A DNA stretch of 64,000 nucleotides from an uncultured Bacilli bacterium. GTDB lineage: Bacteria > Bacillota_I > Bacilli_A > RF39 > UBA660. This document shows, one piece after another, positions 49,947-58,371 of this stretch. The notes under the pieces are model-generated. The model saw only the letters and a list, made by a program, of their open reading frames with translations, made no database searches and had not been told where the DNA came from. The number at the start of each line of letters is the position of its first letter. The first letter of the stretch is position 1. The translations under genes were made by a program, and so were the position numbers. The stretch lies in the NCBI GenBank assembly GCA_934162665.1, contig CAKPJN010000001.1, positions 62,001 through 126,000 of the forward strand, read 5' to 3'.

Positions 49947-51266
49947 ATGAAAAAAATATATGTGAAAGATTTGAATAAACATTTTGGAGAAGAAGTAGAG
50001 TTTAGTGGATTCGTTGATAATATTCGTGATCTTCAATGGGTTCAATTTATAATACTTAGAGATTCAACTGGTAAAGTACAGGTTACTATTGAAAAAAGTG
50101 AAGAAAAAAATAAAGAGATGGTTGAGATTATTAGTAATTTACCATTAGAAAGTACTATAAAGGTTACTGGTACTTTAATGGATTCTCCTAAAGTAAAATT
50201 GAATGGTATGGAGATTATTCCGACTAAAATAGAAGTTACTAGTACTAGTATGCCTGAACTTCCATTTAACTATAAAAATTTAGATGGGGTTAATCTTGAT
50301 ACTAGACTTGATTATCGTTTTATTGATTTAAGAAGTGATAAAAATGTATTGATGTTTCAAGTACAATCTGCTTTTGTTAAATATATGAGAGAGTATTTAT
50401 ATCAAAATGATTTTACAGAAATTCATACTCCTAAGTTTATAGGTACCGCTAGTGAAAGTGGGTCAGAGGTTTTTGAAGTAAAATACTTTGATCGTAAAGC
50501 TTATTTAGCACAGTCTCCACAATTTTATAAGCAGATGGCAATCGCTAGTGGTTTTAGTAAAATTTTTGAAGTTGCACCTTGTTTTAGAGCGGAAAATTCT
50601 AATACTTCACGTCATGCAACTGAGTTTACTAGTTTTGATGTAGAGTTTAGTTATATTGATAGTTATTATGATGTTATGAATTTAGAAGCAGAGATGCTTA
50701 CATTCGCTTTATCTAAATTAAAAGAAGAATTTGGTACTAAAGTAAAAGAAGTATTTGGTATAGATATAGAAGTTCCAACATTGCCTTTTCCAATTATGAA
50801 ATTAGCTGATGTTTATAAAGAATTAGAAGAAAGATATGGTTATAAAATTTCAGATTCTGAAAAGACTGATTTAACTACAGAAGCTGAAAGACTTAGTTAT
50901 AAGTTAGCTAAAGAAAAGTTTAATCATGAATTTTTATTTGTTGTTGATTATCCTGCAGAAAAGCGTGCCTTTTATCACATGAGAGATAATGAGGGAAAAC
51001 TTCAAGGGTATGATTTAATTTGGAAAGGTGTAGAAATTACTAGTGGTGCTCAAAGAGAACATCGTTATGATGAAATTTGTAAAAATGCTAAAAGTAAGGG
51101 GCTTGGAGAAGATGTTAAATTTTATCTAGAATTCTTTAAATATGGTTGTCCACCACATGGAGGATTTGGAATCGGTGTTGATCGTATCACTATGTTACTT
51201 TTAGATATTCCTAGTGTAAAAGAGTCACAATTCTTATTTAGAGGTCCTAATAGATTAAATCCATAA
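49947..51266 (+). CDS. aspS: aspartyl-tRNA synthetase, archaeal/non-discriminating type
   Basis: 439 residues, much shorter than bacterial AspRS (about 590), and it lacks the GAD insertion domain. An OB-fold anticodon domain (about 1-105) is followed by a compact class II core with Phe-Arg-Ala-Glu-Asn-Ser-Asn-Thr-Ser-Arg-His and Gly-Phe-Gly-Ile-Gly-Val-Asp-Arg. That architecture matches archaeal-type AspS2, which is often non-discriminating and relies on GatCAB to finish Asn-tRNA. AsnRS is an alternative of similar size, but the Gly-Ala-Gln-Arg-Glu-His segment and hisS-aspS order favour AspRS. AAGGGAAG precedes the ATG. Confidence 0.85.
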   Translation: MKKIYVKDLNKHFGEEVEFSGFVDNIRDLQWVQFIILRDSTGKVQVTIEKSEEKNKEMVEIISNLPLESTIKVTGTLMDSPKVKLNGMEIIPTKIEVTSTSMPELPFNYKNLDGVNLDTRLDYRFIDLRSDKNVLMFQVQSAFVKYMREYLYQNDFTEIHTPKFIGTASESGSEVFEVKYFDRKAYLAQSPQFYKQMAIASGFSKIFEVAPCFRAENSNTSRHATEFTSFDVEFSYIDSYYDVMNLEAEMLTFALSKLKEEFGTKVKEVFGIDIEVPTLPFPIMKLADVYKELEERYGYKISDSEKTDLTTEAERLSYKLAKEKFNHEFLFVVDYPAEKRAFYHMRDNEGKLQGYDLIWKGVEITSGAQREHRYDEICKNAKSKGLGEDVKFYLEFFKYGCPPHGGFGIGVDRITMLLLDIPSVKESQFLFRGPNRLNP

Positions 51267-51268
51267 TA

Positions 51269-51304
51269 AAAGAGACTAACACTTAATTAGGTGTTAGTTT
51301 CTTT
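51269..51304. terminator. bidirectional terminator, aspS / hydrolase
   Basis: A 14-bp stem around GACTAACAC / GTGTTAGTT with an 8-base loop. It contains the stop codon of the convergent hydrolase gene. Confidence 0.88.
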
Positions 51305-52066
51305 AATAAATTCTTTTATAATATTAGTTATTAGGATAGGATATTGTAAATAAGTAAAATGATTTCCTTTTGGAAAGATAATTAGTGCTGAATCTTTTAT
51401 TAGTTTATTCATGATTTTACCATCTTTTAGTGGTGTTGATTCATCTAGTTTTCCCCATATGAGTAGTGTTTCGGTATTGATTTCTTTAAGATAATATTTT
51501 AAATCTTCTCCAATGATATTTTGGAATGTTTTTCTCATACAGTTATTTAAATTTTTGTAGTCAGTTGACCCAAATAAATTTAAAAGTTTTTCAATATATT
51601 TTTGTCTTTTTTTCTTGGGAAGAATATATTTTATTAATTTTAATAATTTATAAGTTTTTTCTTTTAACCATTTTAATATTCCTTTTTTATGTTTAATACC
51701 AGCTGTATCTATCATTATTAATTTATCAATTTTTTCTTTATAATAACCGGCAAGTAGGGTTGCGATTCTTCCTCCGAATGAATGAGCTATAATTATTGGG
51801 TTTATTATATCAAAATCAGTCATAAAACTTCTAATTATATTTGTATAATCATATATAGTTAGGTCTTTATTTGGAAATACACTTTTACCAAAACCTGGAT
51901 AGTCTATAATATATATTGTGTAGTCTTCTTGAAGGTAGTTTATTATATTATAAAAAGTTTCTCTAGTATCACCCCAACCTGGTAATATTAGAATAGTTTT
52001 TTCTTTATTTCCATATTTTTTATAGTATATGGAGTATTCTTCTCTATTATAATACATGTTATTCAC
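51287..52066 (-). CDS. alpha/beta hydrolase
   Basis: 259 residues. The oxyanion region Leu-Pro-Gly-Trp-Gly-Asp, the nucleophile elbow Ala-His-Ser-Phe-Gly-Gly, an acid Asp in Gly-Lys-Leu-Asp-Glu-Ser and the catalytic His in Lys-Gly-Asn-His-Phe-Thr form a complete triad. A Lys-rich cap (about 130-180) covers the site. Substrate unknown. It is monocistronic and convergent with aspS; its promoter would lie in the region just before the 6S RNA gene. Confidence 0.9.
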   Translation of the reverse strand: MNNMYYNREEYSIYYKKYGNKEKTILILPGWGDTRETFYNIINYLQEDYTIYIIDYPGFGKSVFPNKDLTIYDYTNIIRSFMTDFDIINPIIIAHSFGGRIATLLAGYYKEKIDKLIMIDTAGIKHKKGILKWLKEKTYKLLKLIKYILPKKKRQKYIEKLLNLFGSTDYKNLNNCMRKTFQNIIGEDLKYYLKEINTETLLIWGKLDESTPLKDGKIMNKLIKDSALIIFPKGNHFTYLQYPILITNIIKEFIKETNT

Positions 52067-52107
52067 CTATAATAATTTATGCTTTAATAATATTTATGTG
52101 AAATTAC

Positions 52108-52137
52108 TTGAATAAATACATCATTGCATGGTATAAT
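52108..52137 (+). promoter_or_regulatory. Extended -10 promoter of the 6S RNA candidate
   Basis: TTGAAT (52108-52113), an 18-base spacer and TATAAT (52132-52137) with TGG immediately upstream (TGGTATAAT). Confidence 0.75.
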
Positions 52138-52143
52138 AATATT

Positions 52144-52327
52144 GTCAGAGAGATACGACAACTTGCTTATATAAAACCGACTAAATTGACGATACGGGAG
52201 TTTTGATTTTTCTATCGGTGTTGAATACCTACATATTGTAGGGATCCTAATGGTAGAATAGAGACACCCACCTGTACATAGGGACAGGTTTTATCGTTGC
52301 AAGAAGCGTACTCATCTGACTTTTTTT
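52144..52327 (+). ncRNA. ssrS: probable 6S RNA
   Basis: A 184-base unit with no open frame between a strong promoter and a T7 terminator. Its ends pair in a closing stem: GTCAGA (52144-52149) with TCTGAC (52315-52320) and TACG (52154-52157) with CGTA (52307-52310 region), an interrupted helix as in 6S RNA. Length is right for 6S (about 180-200). The locus aspS - RNA - tcdA matches Bacillus, where 6S-1 (bsrA) lies beside aspS and yrvM/tcdA. 6S RNA sequesters sigma-A RNA polymerase. Family identity is inferred, not verified. Confidence 0.7.
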
Positions 52328-52328
52328 G

Positions 52329-52357
52329 TTGATATAAAAGGATTTTAATGATATAAT
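52329..52357 (+). promoter_or_regulatory. Promoter of the 52379 gene
   Basis: TTGATA (52329-52334), a 17-base spacer and TATAAT (52352-52357), right after the RNA terminator. Confidence 0.75.
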
Positions 52358-52378
52358 AGTCGTTGCGAGGTGATAGGA

Positions 52379-53203
52379 GTGTTAATATTACCAATTGTTA
52401 ATAGAAATAGAATTTTAAATGTAGAAATTAGTTTAAAAAATGCTCAAAAGATTAAGACTAAAGTAGTACTTGATAATACAAATGAGAGTGATATTGTTGT
52501 TGATGGAGTAAAGTATTCTACATCTGTTTATAATGTTCGTGATGCATCTTTAAATTTAGTAGTTGATTTTATTAGAAATACATCAATTAAAAATAAGGAT
52601 AATTATTTAGTAACTACTAGACAAGCTAGTAATTCTAGTTATTATGATGTATATAGTGTTTCACAACCTCCTAAGAAAGTAACAAAAGAATTAGATGAGT
52701 TGTATGGTAGTGTTATTACTGATATGAGAAAAGAAATACCAAATATTCCAAAGGGAAGATATGTTTCGTTTGAAAAACTTGGTATTGATAAGCATTTAAC
52801 TGATGAGAAAATAGCTTTGCTTCAAACAATTATTAAAGAAGTACCTGATCAAAGTAGATGGCCAATGTTATTTAAGGAAGCAGGGATTATGGATTTAAAA
52901 GATACTTTAGATTTTGTAAATGTATTTGATTGTACAATTATTAGTGATACAACTATACCTGAAGATACTTTAAAAGATACTTTAAAAGTTTTTGAAAAGC
53001 TTAATACTAAAGATTATAAAAACTTAAGTAATTATTACAAGATGGCATTATCTAATAAAGATATTTATAATAAATTATTATATTTAAATAAACTTATCTA
53101 TAATAAACCATTAGATTTGATTCGTTCTAGCAAAGAAAAACAAAAGATTTTAGTAAAAGTAAAGACTGAGGAACATGATAATGAAAGAAGAAATGTTGCT
53201 TAA
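52379..53203 (+). CDS. hypothetical protein, 274 aa
   Basis: The start is GTG 52379, with GAGGTGAT just upstream; an earlier GTG lies within that site. The protein is soluble and I recognise no family. The first 85 residues look beta-rich, the middle has Pro-rich turns (Asn-Ile-Pro-Lys-Gly-Arg-Tyr), and the C-terminal half is helical and Lys/Asp/Leu-rich. It overlaps tcdA by 23 bases, so the two genes form an operon. Confidence 0.65.
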   Translation: MLILPIVNRNRILNVEISLKNAQKIKTKVVLDNTNESDIVVDGVKYSTSVYNVRDASLNLVVDFIRNTSIKNKDNYLVTTRQASNSSYYDVYSVSQPPKKVTKELDELYGSVITDMRKEIPNIPKGRYVSFEKLGIDKHLTDEKIALLQTIIKEVPDQSRWPMLFKEAGIMDLKDTLDFVNVFDCTIISDTTIPEDTLKDTLKVFEKLNTKDYKNLSNYYKMALSNKDIYNKLLYLNKLIYNKPLDLIRSSKEKQKILVKVKTEEHDNERRNVA

Positions 53204-53885
53204 TAAATTTGAAAGATTTGAAAGACTTGTTGGAAAAGATGAGTTTTTGAGAATAAGAAATAAAACAGTTTTGATAGTAGGTGTTGGTGGAGTAGGCGGA
53301 TATGTTTTAGAGTCGTTAGTTAGATGCGGTGTTAATGAAGTGATTATTGTTGATTTTGATACTGTTGATGAGACTAATATTAATAGACAAATAATTGCCT
53401 TGGAGTCTACTATTGGAAGTTTAAAGGTTGATGTTTTTGAAAAAAGAATTAAAGATATTAATCCTTTATGCAATGTAATTAAAATGCCAATATTTTTGGA
53501 TGAAGATAATATATCTAATTTATTTTCACATAAAATAGATTATCTTATTGATGCTTGTGATACTGTTAAAACTAAGAAGTGTTTAATTAATGAATGTATT
53601 AAGCGTAATATTAAGTTTATTTCATGTATGGGAACTGGTAATAAACTTGATCCATCTAAATTAGAAATAACTGATATTCGTAATACAAAGAATGATCCAT
53701 TGGCTAGAATAATGAGAAAATATGTACGTGATTTGAAAATAAAAGATAAAGTTATGGTTTTATCTTCATCAGAAGTTCCAATAAAGGTAGAAGGTGGAGT
53801 ATTAGCGTCAACATCTTTTGTACCAAGTAGTGCAGGCCTTTTAATTTCAAGTTATGTTATAAGAGAATTTTTAAATGAAAAATAA
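53181..53885 (+). CDS. tcdA: tRNA threonylcarbamoyladenosine dehydratase TcdA (YrvM)
   Basis: 234 residues from ATG 53181 (GAGGA 8 bases upstream). E1-like/ThiF fold with the nucleotide motif Gly-Val-Gly-Gly-Val-Gly-Gly (about 33-39), Asp-Phe-Asp-Thr-Val, the Asn-Arg-Gln and Cys-Asp-x-Val segments, and the Met-Gly-Thr-Gly-Asn-Lys-Leu-Asp-Pro stretch specific to TcdA. It cyclises t6A37 to ct6A in ANN-decoding tRNAs. The conserved aspS-6S-tcdA neighbourhood supports it. Other ThiF/MoeB family members are less likely. Confidence 0.92.
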   Translation: MKEEMLLNKFERFERLVGKDEFLRIRNKTVLIVGVGGVGGYVLESLVRCGVNEVIIVDFDTVDETNINRQIIALESTIGSLKVDVFEKRIKDINPLCNVIKMPIFLDEDNISNLFSHKIDYLIDACDTVKTKKCLINECIKRNIKFISCMGTGNKLDPSKLEITDIRNTKNDPLARIMRKYVRDLKIKDKVMVLSSSEVPIKVEGGVLASTSFVPSSAGLLISSYVIREFLNEK

Positions 53886-53925
53886 AAATAAGATTATACT
53901 TTTGATTGTATAATCTTATTTTTTT
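53884..53925. terminator. bidirectional terminator, tcdA / lexA
   Basis: A long stem (AAAAATAAGATTATAC / GTATAATCTTATTTTT) with an 8-base loop. The 5' arm follows the tcdA stop codon directly and the 3' arm reaches the end of lexA. Confidence 0.9.
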
Positions 53926-54541
53926 ATAATTTTCTATAAAGACCAATTGCTTTTCCTAGAATTGTTACTTCTTTTAAAATGATTGGTGCCATGGTATCGT
54001 TTTCAGGTTGTAGTCTAAAGTAACCATCTTCTTTATAAAATGTTTTAACTGTTGCTTCATTATTTTCATTCATAGCTACTACAGTGTCACCATTGTTGGC
54101 AGTATTTTTTCTTTCGACTATTAATACATCCCCATCATAAATACCTACATTTATCATTGATTCTCCACTTACTTTTAAAGTGAATATTTCGCTTTTTGTA
54201 TTGATTAGGTTTGCAGGAAGTGGGAAATATTCATCAGGGGTTTCAATTGCTTCGATTGGAGTTCCAGCTGTTACTTTTCCAAGTAGGGGAACTGATACTA
54301 CATCATCGTCTTTTTCAATATATTCATTAGGAACTAATACCTCAATTGTTCTGTTTTTGCTGTTACCTTTTTTAATATATCCTTTTTCTTCTAATTTTTT
54401 TAAATGAAAAAATGTTGTTGCTGGTGAGCTTAGATGAGCTTGTTCACCAATTTCTCTAACTGTTGGAGGATAACCATTTTTAGCGATTGATTTTTTAATA
54501 ATTTTTAATATATATTCCTGTCTGTCAGTTAACTTTTCCAT
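53924..54541 (-). CDS. lexA: SOS repressor LexA
   Basis: 205 residues from ATG 54541 (AAGGAGG upstream; a longer frame reaches 54592). The N-terminal winged helix (Leu-Thr-Asp-Arg-Gln-Glu-Tyr-Ile-Leu) contains Gly-Tyr-Pro-Pro-Thr-Val-Arg-Glu-Ile. The self-cleavage site is Ala-Gly in Val-Thr-Ala-Gly-Thr-Pro-Ile (about 91-92); the catalytic Ser is in Gly-Glu-Ser-Met and the Lys in Thr-Val-Lys-Thr. It represses DNA-damage genes and its own promoter, which has a candidate box at 54589-54604. Confidence 0.96.
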   Translation of the reverse strand: MEKLTDRQEYILKIIKKSIAKNGYPPTVREIGEQAHLSSPATTFFHLKKLEEKGYIKKGNSKNRTIEVLVPNEYIEKDDDVVSVPLLGKVTAGTPIEAIETPDEYFPLPANLINTKSEIFTLKVSGESMINVGIYDGDVLIVERKNTANNGDTVVAMNENNEATVKTFYKEDGYFRLQPENDTMAPIILKEVTILGKAIGLYRKL

Positions 54542-54563
54542 TATATTGCCTCCTTGTAAATTA

Positions 54564-54604
54564 AGTTTAACATTAAAAGTGTAAAATGTCAAACAAATGT
54601 TTCA
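54564..54604 (-). promoter_or_regulatory. lexA promoter with LexA box
   Basis: On the minus strand: TTGACA (54592-54587), a 17-base spacer and TAAACT (54569-54564). The near-palindrome GAAACATTTGTTTG (54602-54589) overlaps the -35 box and matches the Gram-positive LexA pattern in most positions. Confidence 0.65.
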
Positions 54605-54612
54605 AAATCATA

Positions 54613-54641
54613 TTGACACGAACAACTGTATGATATATACT
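54613..54641 (+). promoter_or_regulatory. Promoter of SOS small protein with LexA box in spacer
   Basis: TTGACA (54613-54618), a 17-base spacer and TATACT (54636-54641). CGAACAACTGTATG (54619-54632) fills the spacer and resembles the CGAAC-N4-GTTCG operator, the right half being weaker. Confidence 0.7.
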
Positions 54642-54669
54642 TAAAATGTAAATGAAAGGAGCGATAGTT

Positions 54670-54819
54670 ATGAAATTAAAAAAGAATGTTAAGAAAGGTT
54701 TATTTGTATTTACTATTTATTTAATTGCAGCTGTTTTTGTTTTTGCTGCTACTGATCGAGTAGAAAAATTGGAAGAAAGCTATAAGGAGAATAATATTGC
54801 GTTAAATTTTAATAAGTAG
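54670..54819 (+). CDS. 49-aa single-pass membrane protein, probable SOS gene (YneA-like position)
   Basis: AAAGGAG (54656-54662) precedes ATG 54670. The protein has a basic N-terminus (Met-Lys-Leu-Lys-Lys), one membrane helix (about 10-27) and a short acidic tail (Glu-Lys-Leu-Glu-Glu-Ser). It is divergent from lexA, with a LexA box in its promoter, exactly where Bacillus carries yneA, the SOS division inhibitor. YneA has a membrane helix plus a LysM domain; LysM is missing here. A damage-induced division inhibitor is a reasonable inference, not proven. Confidence 0.75.
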   Translation: MKLKKNVKKGLFVFTIYLIAAVFVFAATDRVEKLEESYKENNIALNFNK

Positions 54820-54866
54820 TTATAGGATTATCTAAATTTATGATATACTAGATGCAGGGTGATATG

Positions 54867-57467
54867 ATGAATAAAATAGTTTTAGTAGATGGTAATAATT
54901 TGTTATTTAGAAGTTTTTATGCAACTTTTTATCAAGGAATTATTATGAAAAATTCTAAGGGTTTTCCAACAAATGCATTATATGGATTTATTAATATGAT
55001 TAATCGTATTATAAAAGAAGAAAATCCTTCTTATATTATGGTTGCTTTTGATAAAGGTAAAACTTTTAGACATGACAAATATGATTTATATAAAGCAGGA
55101 AGAATGGCAATGCCTGATGAATTAAAATTACAATTTCCAAAAGCTAAAGAAATATTAGACGCAATGGGAATTAAACATTTTGAAATTGATAATTATGAGG
55201 CTGATGATATTATTGGAACTCTTGCTAGAATGGTTGATGAAGAAGATCAATTTGTTGCGACTATAGTAAGTAGTGATAAAGATTTATTACAATTAATTAG
55301 TGATGAGGTAGTTGTTAAACTTTTAAAACAAACAGATAGTATTATGATGGATAGACAAGAGTTTATGAATACTTATAGTGTTGAACCTATTAAGATGATA
55401 GATTTAAAAGCATTAATGGGAGATCCTTCAGATCATATTCCAGGTGTTAAAGGAATAGGTGAAAAAACAGCTATTAGTTTACTTTCTAAATATGGTAGTT
55501 TAGATGAAGTATATAAAAATGTTGATAGTATTTCACCTAAGACTAGAGAAAAATTAATAACTGATAAAGATAACGCTTATATGAGTTATGATATTGCGAC
55601 AATATATAAATATGTACCAATTGATTTTACTTTAGAGGATTGTAAATATAATGGACCTGATATGGAAAATTATGTAAAATTACTTCAGGAATTTGAATTT
55701 CATTCATTATTAAAAAAACTTGATTTTATTCCTGATAGTAATAAAGAGAGTAAAGAAGTAGAATTAGTTATTAAAGAAATGTCTGAATTTAAAAATAAGA
55801 ATTTTAGTTTTTATATAGAGGTTAGAGGTAATACTTATAGTAAAGGTTCTATACTTGGTATAGGTATTTATGATGGTGAATATGGTTATTTTATTGATAA
55901 GGAGAAAATTGCTCTTTATAAAGAATTGTTTGCTAGTGATATAGAAAAATATACTTATGATTTAAAAAAAGATATTGTTGTTCTTAATAAATTAGGTATT
56001 AATATTAATAATTGTATTTTTGATACAATGATAGGTTGCTATTTACTTGATTATACAGTAAAAGATGATATTAGTTTTGTTGCATCTAGTTTTTCATACA
56101 ATATACCATTATATGATGAAGTTTATGGTACAGAAAAAAGGCCTAAGGAAGTAGATGGTGATACTTTAAAGGATATATGTTGTCAAAAAGCTAAATTTAT
56201 TTATGAGACAAGAGAAGGAATAGATACTAAAATTAAAGAGTATGATGAAGAAGAATTATTTAACAATATCGAAATGCCACTTGCATCAGTATTAGCTGAT
56301 ATGGAAATAACAGGTATTAAGGTTGATACAGAATATTTAGATAAAGTAGAAGAAGAACTTAATTTGAATATGAAAAAAATAGAAGAAGAAATATACCAGT
56401 TAGCAGGTTGTGAGTTTAATATTATGTCGCCTGCACAACTTTCTAAAGTTTTGTTTGAGGATTTAATGATTCCATATCCAAAAAGAGTAAAAGACGGAAA
56501 GTATTCTACTAGTAAAGATATATTAGATAAAATCATAGATAAACATCCAGTTGTTTCAAAAATATTAGAATATAGAACGTTAGCTAAACTTTATACTAAT
56601 TATGCAGTTGGATTGAAATCAGAAGTAAGAGAAGATGGTAGAATTCATACGATTTATACACAAACATTAACTAGAACAGGAAGACTTTCTAGTATTTGTC
56701 CTAATTTACAAAATATTCCTGCTCGTGATGAGTATGCTAGATTAATAAGGAGAGCCTTTATTCCTGATGATAATTCTAAAATCTTATCAAGTGATTATTC
56801 ACAAGTAGAACTTAGAGTGTTTGCACATATGTCTGGTGCAACTAATTTAATTGATGCATTTAATAGTGATTTAGATATCCATACAAAAACTGCTTCTGAT
56901 ATTTTTCATGTTCCAATTGAAGATGTAGATAAGTCAATGAGAAGATCTGCTAAGGCAGTTAATTTTGGAATTTTATATGGAATTAGTAGTTTTGGTTTAT
57001 CTGAAGATTTAGGTATTGATATAAAAACAGCTAAACAATTTATTGATAATTATTTGGAGACTTATTCAGGTATTTTAGAGTATATGAATCAAGAAAAAGA
57101 AGATGCTTATAAATATGGATATGTAAAAACACTTATGAATAGAAGAAGGGTTATTGAAGAATTAAAGAGTAAAAATTATTTGATTAGAAGTAGTGGAGAA
57201 AGAATGGCTTTAAATACTCCTATTCAAGGAACGGCTGCGGATATCTTGAAGAAGGCTATGGTAGAAGTTTATGATGAATTTAATAAATGTGGCTTAAAGA
57301 GTAAAATGTTATTACAAGTACATGATGAACTTGTGTTTAATGTTTTAAATGACGAGTTAGATGAGGTTAGAGAAATCGTTAAAAACATTATGGAAAACAC
57401 ATTTAAATTAAGTGTTCCTTTAAAGGTAGATATTGAAGTTGGTAATGATTGGTATGAGGCCAAATAG
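54867..57467 (+). CDS. polA: DNA polymerase I
   Basis: 866 residues from ATG 54867 (GGGTGAT upstream; the frame reaches 54852). A 5'-3' exonuclease domain (Val-Asp-Gly-Asn-Asn-Leu, then the Glu-Ala-Asp-Asp cluster and helix-hairpin-helix) is followed by a 3'-5' exonuclease-like domain and the A-family polymerase with motif A Ser-Asp-Tyr-Ser-Gln-Val-Glu-Leu-Arg, motif B Lys-Ala-Val-Asn-Phe-Gly-Ile-Leu-Tyr-Gly and motif C Val-His-Asp-Glu. The 3'-5' domain lacks the catalytic Asp-x-Glu (the strand reads Phe-Tyr-Ile-Glu), as in Bacillus. Repair and Okazaki processing. Confidence 0.97.
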   Translation: MNKIVLVDGNNLLFRSFYATFYQGIIMKNSKGFPTNALYGFINMINRIIKEENPSYIMVAFDKGKTFRHDKYDLYKAGRMAMPDELKLQFPKAKEILDAMGIKHFEIDNYEADDIIGTLARMVDEEDQFVATIVSSDKDLLQLISDEVVVKLLKQTDSIMMDRQEFMNTYSVEPIKMIDLKALMGDPSDHIPGVKGIGEKTAISLLSKYGSLDEVYKNVDSISPKTREKLITDKDNAYMSYDIATIYKYVPIDFTLEDCKYNGPDMENYVKLLQEFEFHSLLKKLDFIPDSNKESKEVELVIKEMSEFKNKNFSFYIEVRGNTYSKGSILGIGIYDGEYGYFIDKEKIALYKELFASDIEKYTYDLKKDIVVLNKLGININNCIFDTMIGCYLLDYTVKDDISFVASSFSYNIPLYDEVYGTEKRPKEVDGDTLKDICCQKAKFIYETREGIDTKIKEYDEEELFNNIEMPLASVLADMEITGIKVDTEYLDKVEEELNLNMKKIEEEIYQLAGCEFNIMSPAQLSKVLFEDLMIPYPKRVKDGKYSTSKDILDKIIDKHPVVSKILEYRTLAKLYTNYAVGLKSEVREDGRIHTIYTQTLTRTGRLSSICPNLQNIPARDEYARLIRRAFIPDDNSKILSSDYSQVELRVFAHMSGATNLIDAFNSDLDIHTKTASDIFHVPIEDVDKSMRRSAKAVNFGILYGISSFGLSEDLGIDIKTAKQFIDNYLETYSGILEYMNQEKEDAYKYGYVKTLMNRRRVIEELKSKNYLIRSSGERMALNTPIQGTAADILKKAMVEVYDEFNKCGLKSKMLLQVHDELVFNVLNDELDEVREIVKNIMENTFKLSVPLKVDIEVGNDWYEAK

Positions 57468-57482
57468 AAAGAAGATGATAAA

Positions 57483-58304
57483 ATGCCAGAAAAACCAGAG
57501 GTACTTACAGTAGTTAAATCATTAAAACCTAGAATAGTTGGGAAAACTATTAGAGATTGTAATGTTTATTGGGAAAATATTATTGCCTATCCTACTACAA
57601 TGAAGTTTAAAAAAGAGGTAGTTGGACAAAAAATTAATGATGTTTTTACTCGTGGCAAATGGATTGTTATCTCATTAGATAAAGATTATTTATTAATTCA
57701 TTTAAGAATGGAAGGAAAATTCTTTTTTAGAAAGATTAATGATCTATTAAATAAGCATGAACATGTTGAGTTTATATTAGATGATGATATTAGTTTTCGC
57801 TTTCATGATGTTAGAAAGTTTGGAAAGATGTATTTATTAGATAAGAGTAATGCTTATGATGTTAAACCATTAGTAGAAATTGGTCTTGAATATAATGATT
57901 CAAATTTAACAAAAGAATATTTATATGATAGAATTCATACTAAAAAGTTACCGATAAAAACTGTGTTATTAGATCAAAGTATTATAGCTGGGATTGGTAA
58001 TATCTATGATGATGAAATTTTATTTATGAGTCGTATAAATCCTACGAGGAAATCTTGTGATATTAAAATTTCTGAGTGTGATAGTATAATAAAAAATACT
58101 AATATAGTATTGGATAAGGCTATTAAATTAGGGGGAACAACTATTAAAAGTTTCACTTCTAGTGAGGGTGTTCATGGGTTATTTCAAAATGAACTTTTAG
58201 TTCATGGGAAGAAAAATGGTGAGTGTCCAGTATGTGGATGTAAACTAGAATTTATTAGAGTAGGTGGTAGAGGTACTTATTTTTGTCCAAAATGTCAAAA
58301 ATAA
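57483..58304 (+). CDS. mutM: formamidopyrimidine-DNA glycosylase
   Basis: 273 residues. The mature N-terminus Pro-Glu (catalytic Pro2 and Glu3) is intact, although the usual Pro-Glu-Leu-Pro-Glu-Val reads Pro-Glu-Lys-Pro-Glu-Val. The helix-two-turn-helix with Gly-Ile-Gly-Asn-Ile-Tyr and a C-terminal zinc finger (two Cys pairs, CPVC and CPKC) are present. It excises 8-oxoG and FaPy lesions. polA-mutM order is conserved in Bacillus; coaE is absent. Confidence 0.95.
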   Translation: MPEKPEVLTVVKSLKPRIVGKTIRDCNVYWENIIAYPTTMKFKKEVVGQKINDVFTRGKWIVISLDKDYLLIHLRMEGKFFFRKINDLLNKHEHVEFILDDDISFRFHDVRKFGKMYLLDKSNAYDVKPLVEIGLEYNDSNLTKEYLYDRIHTKKLPIKTVLLDQSIIAGIGNIYDDEILFMSRINPTRKSCDIKISECDSIIKNTNIVLDKAIKLGGTTIKSFTSSEGVHGLFQNELLVHGKKNGECPVCGCKLEFIRVGGRGTYFCPKCQK

Positions 58305-58316
58305 GTATCTTTTTAC

Positions 58317-58345
58317 TTGCATTTACTGTTATTTTATGGTAGAAT
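58317..58345 (+). promoter_or_regulatory. Promoter of pyk
   Basis: TTGCAT (58317-58322), a 17-base spacer and TAGAAT (58340-58345), with an extended TGG before the -10. Confidence 0.7.
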
Positions 58346-58371
58346 TTATGGTGCATTTAGGAGGATGTATT

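Noticed and set aside
52212..52394. Minus-strand 60-codon frame over the 6S RNA region
   Set aside because: No ribosome site; it overlaps a structured RNA with its own promoter and terminator on the plus strand.
58264..58371. Long N-terminal extension of pyruvate kinase
   Set aside because: The stretch overlaps the mutM end, the promoter and the ribosome site; the conserved enzyme starts at 58372.
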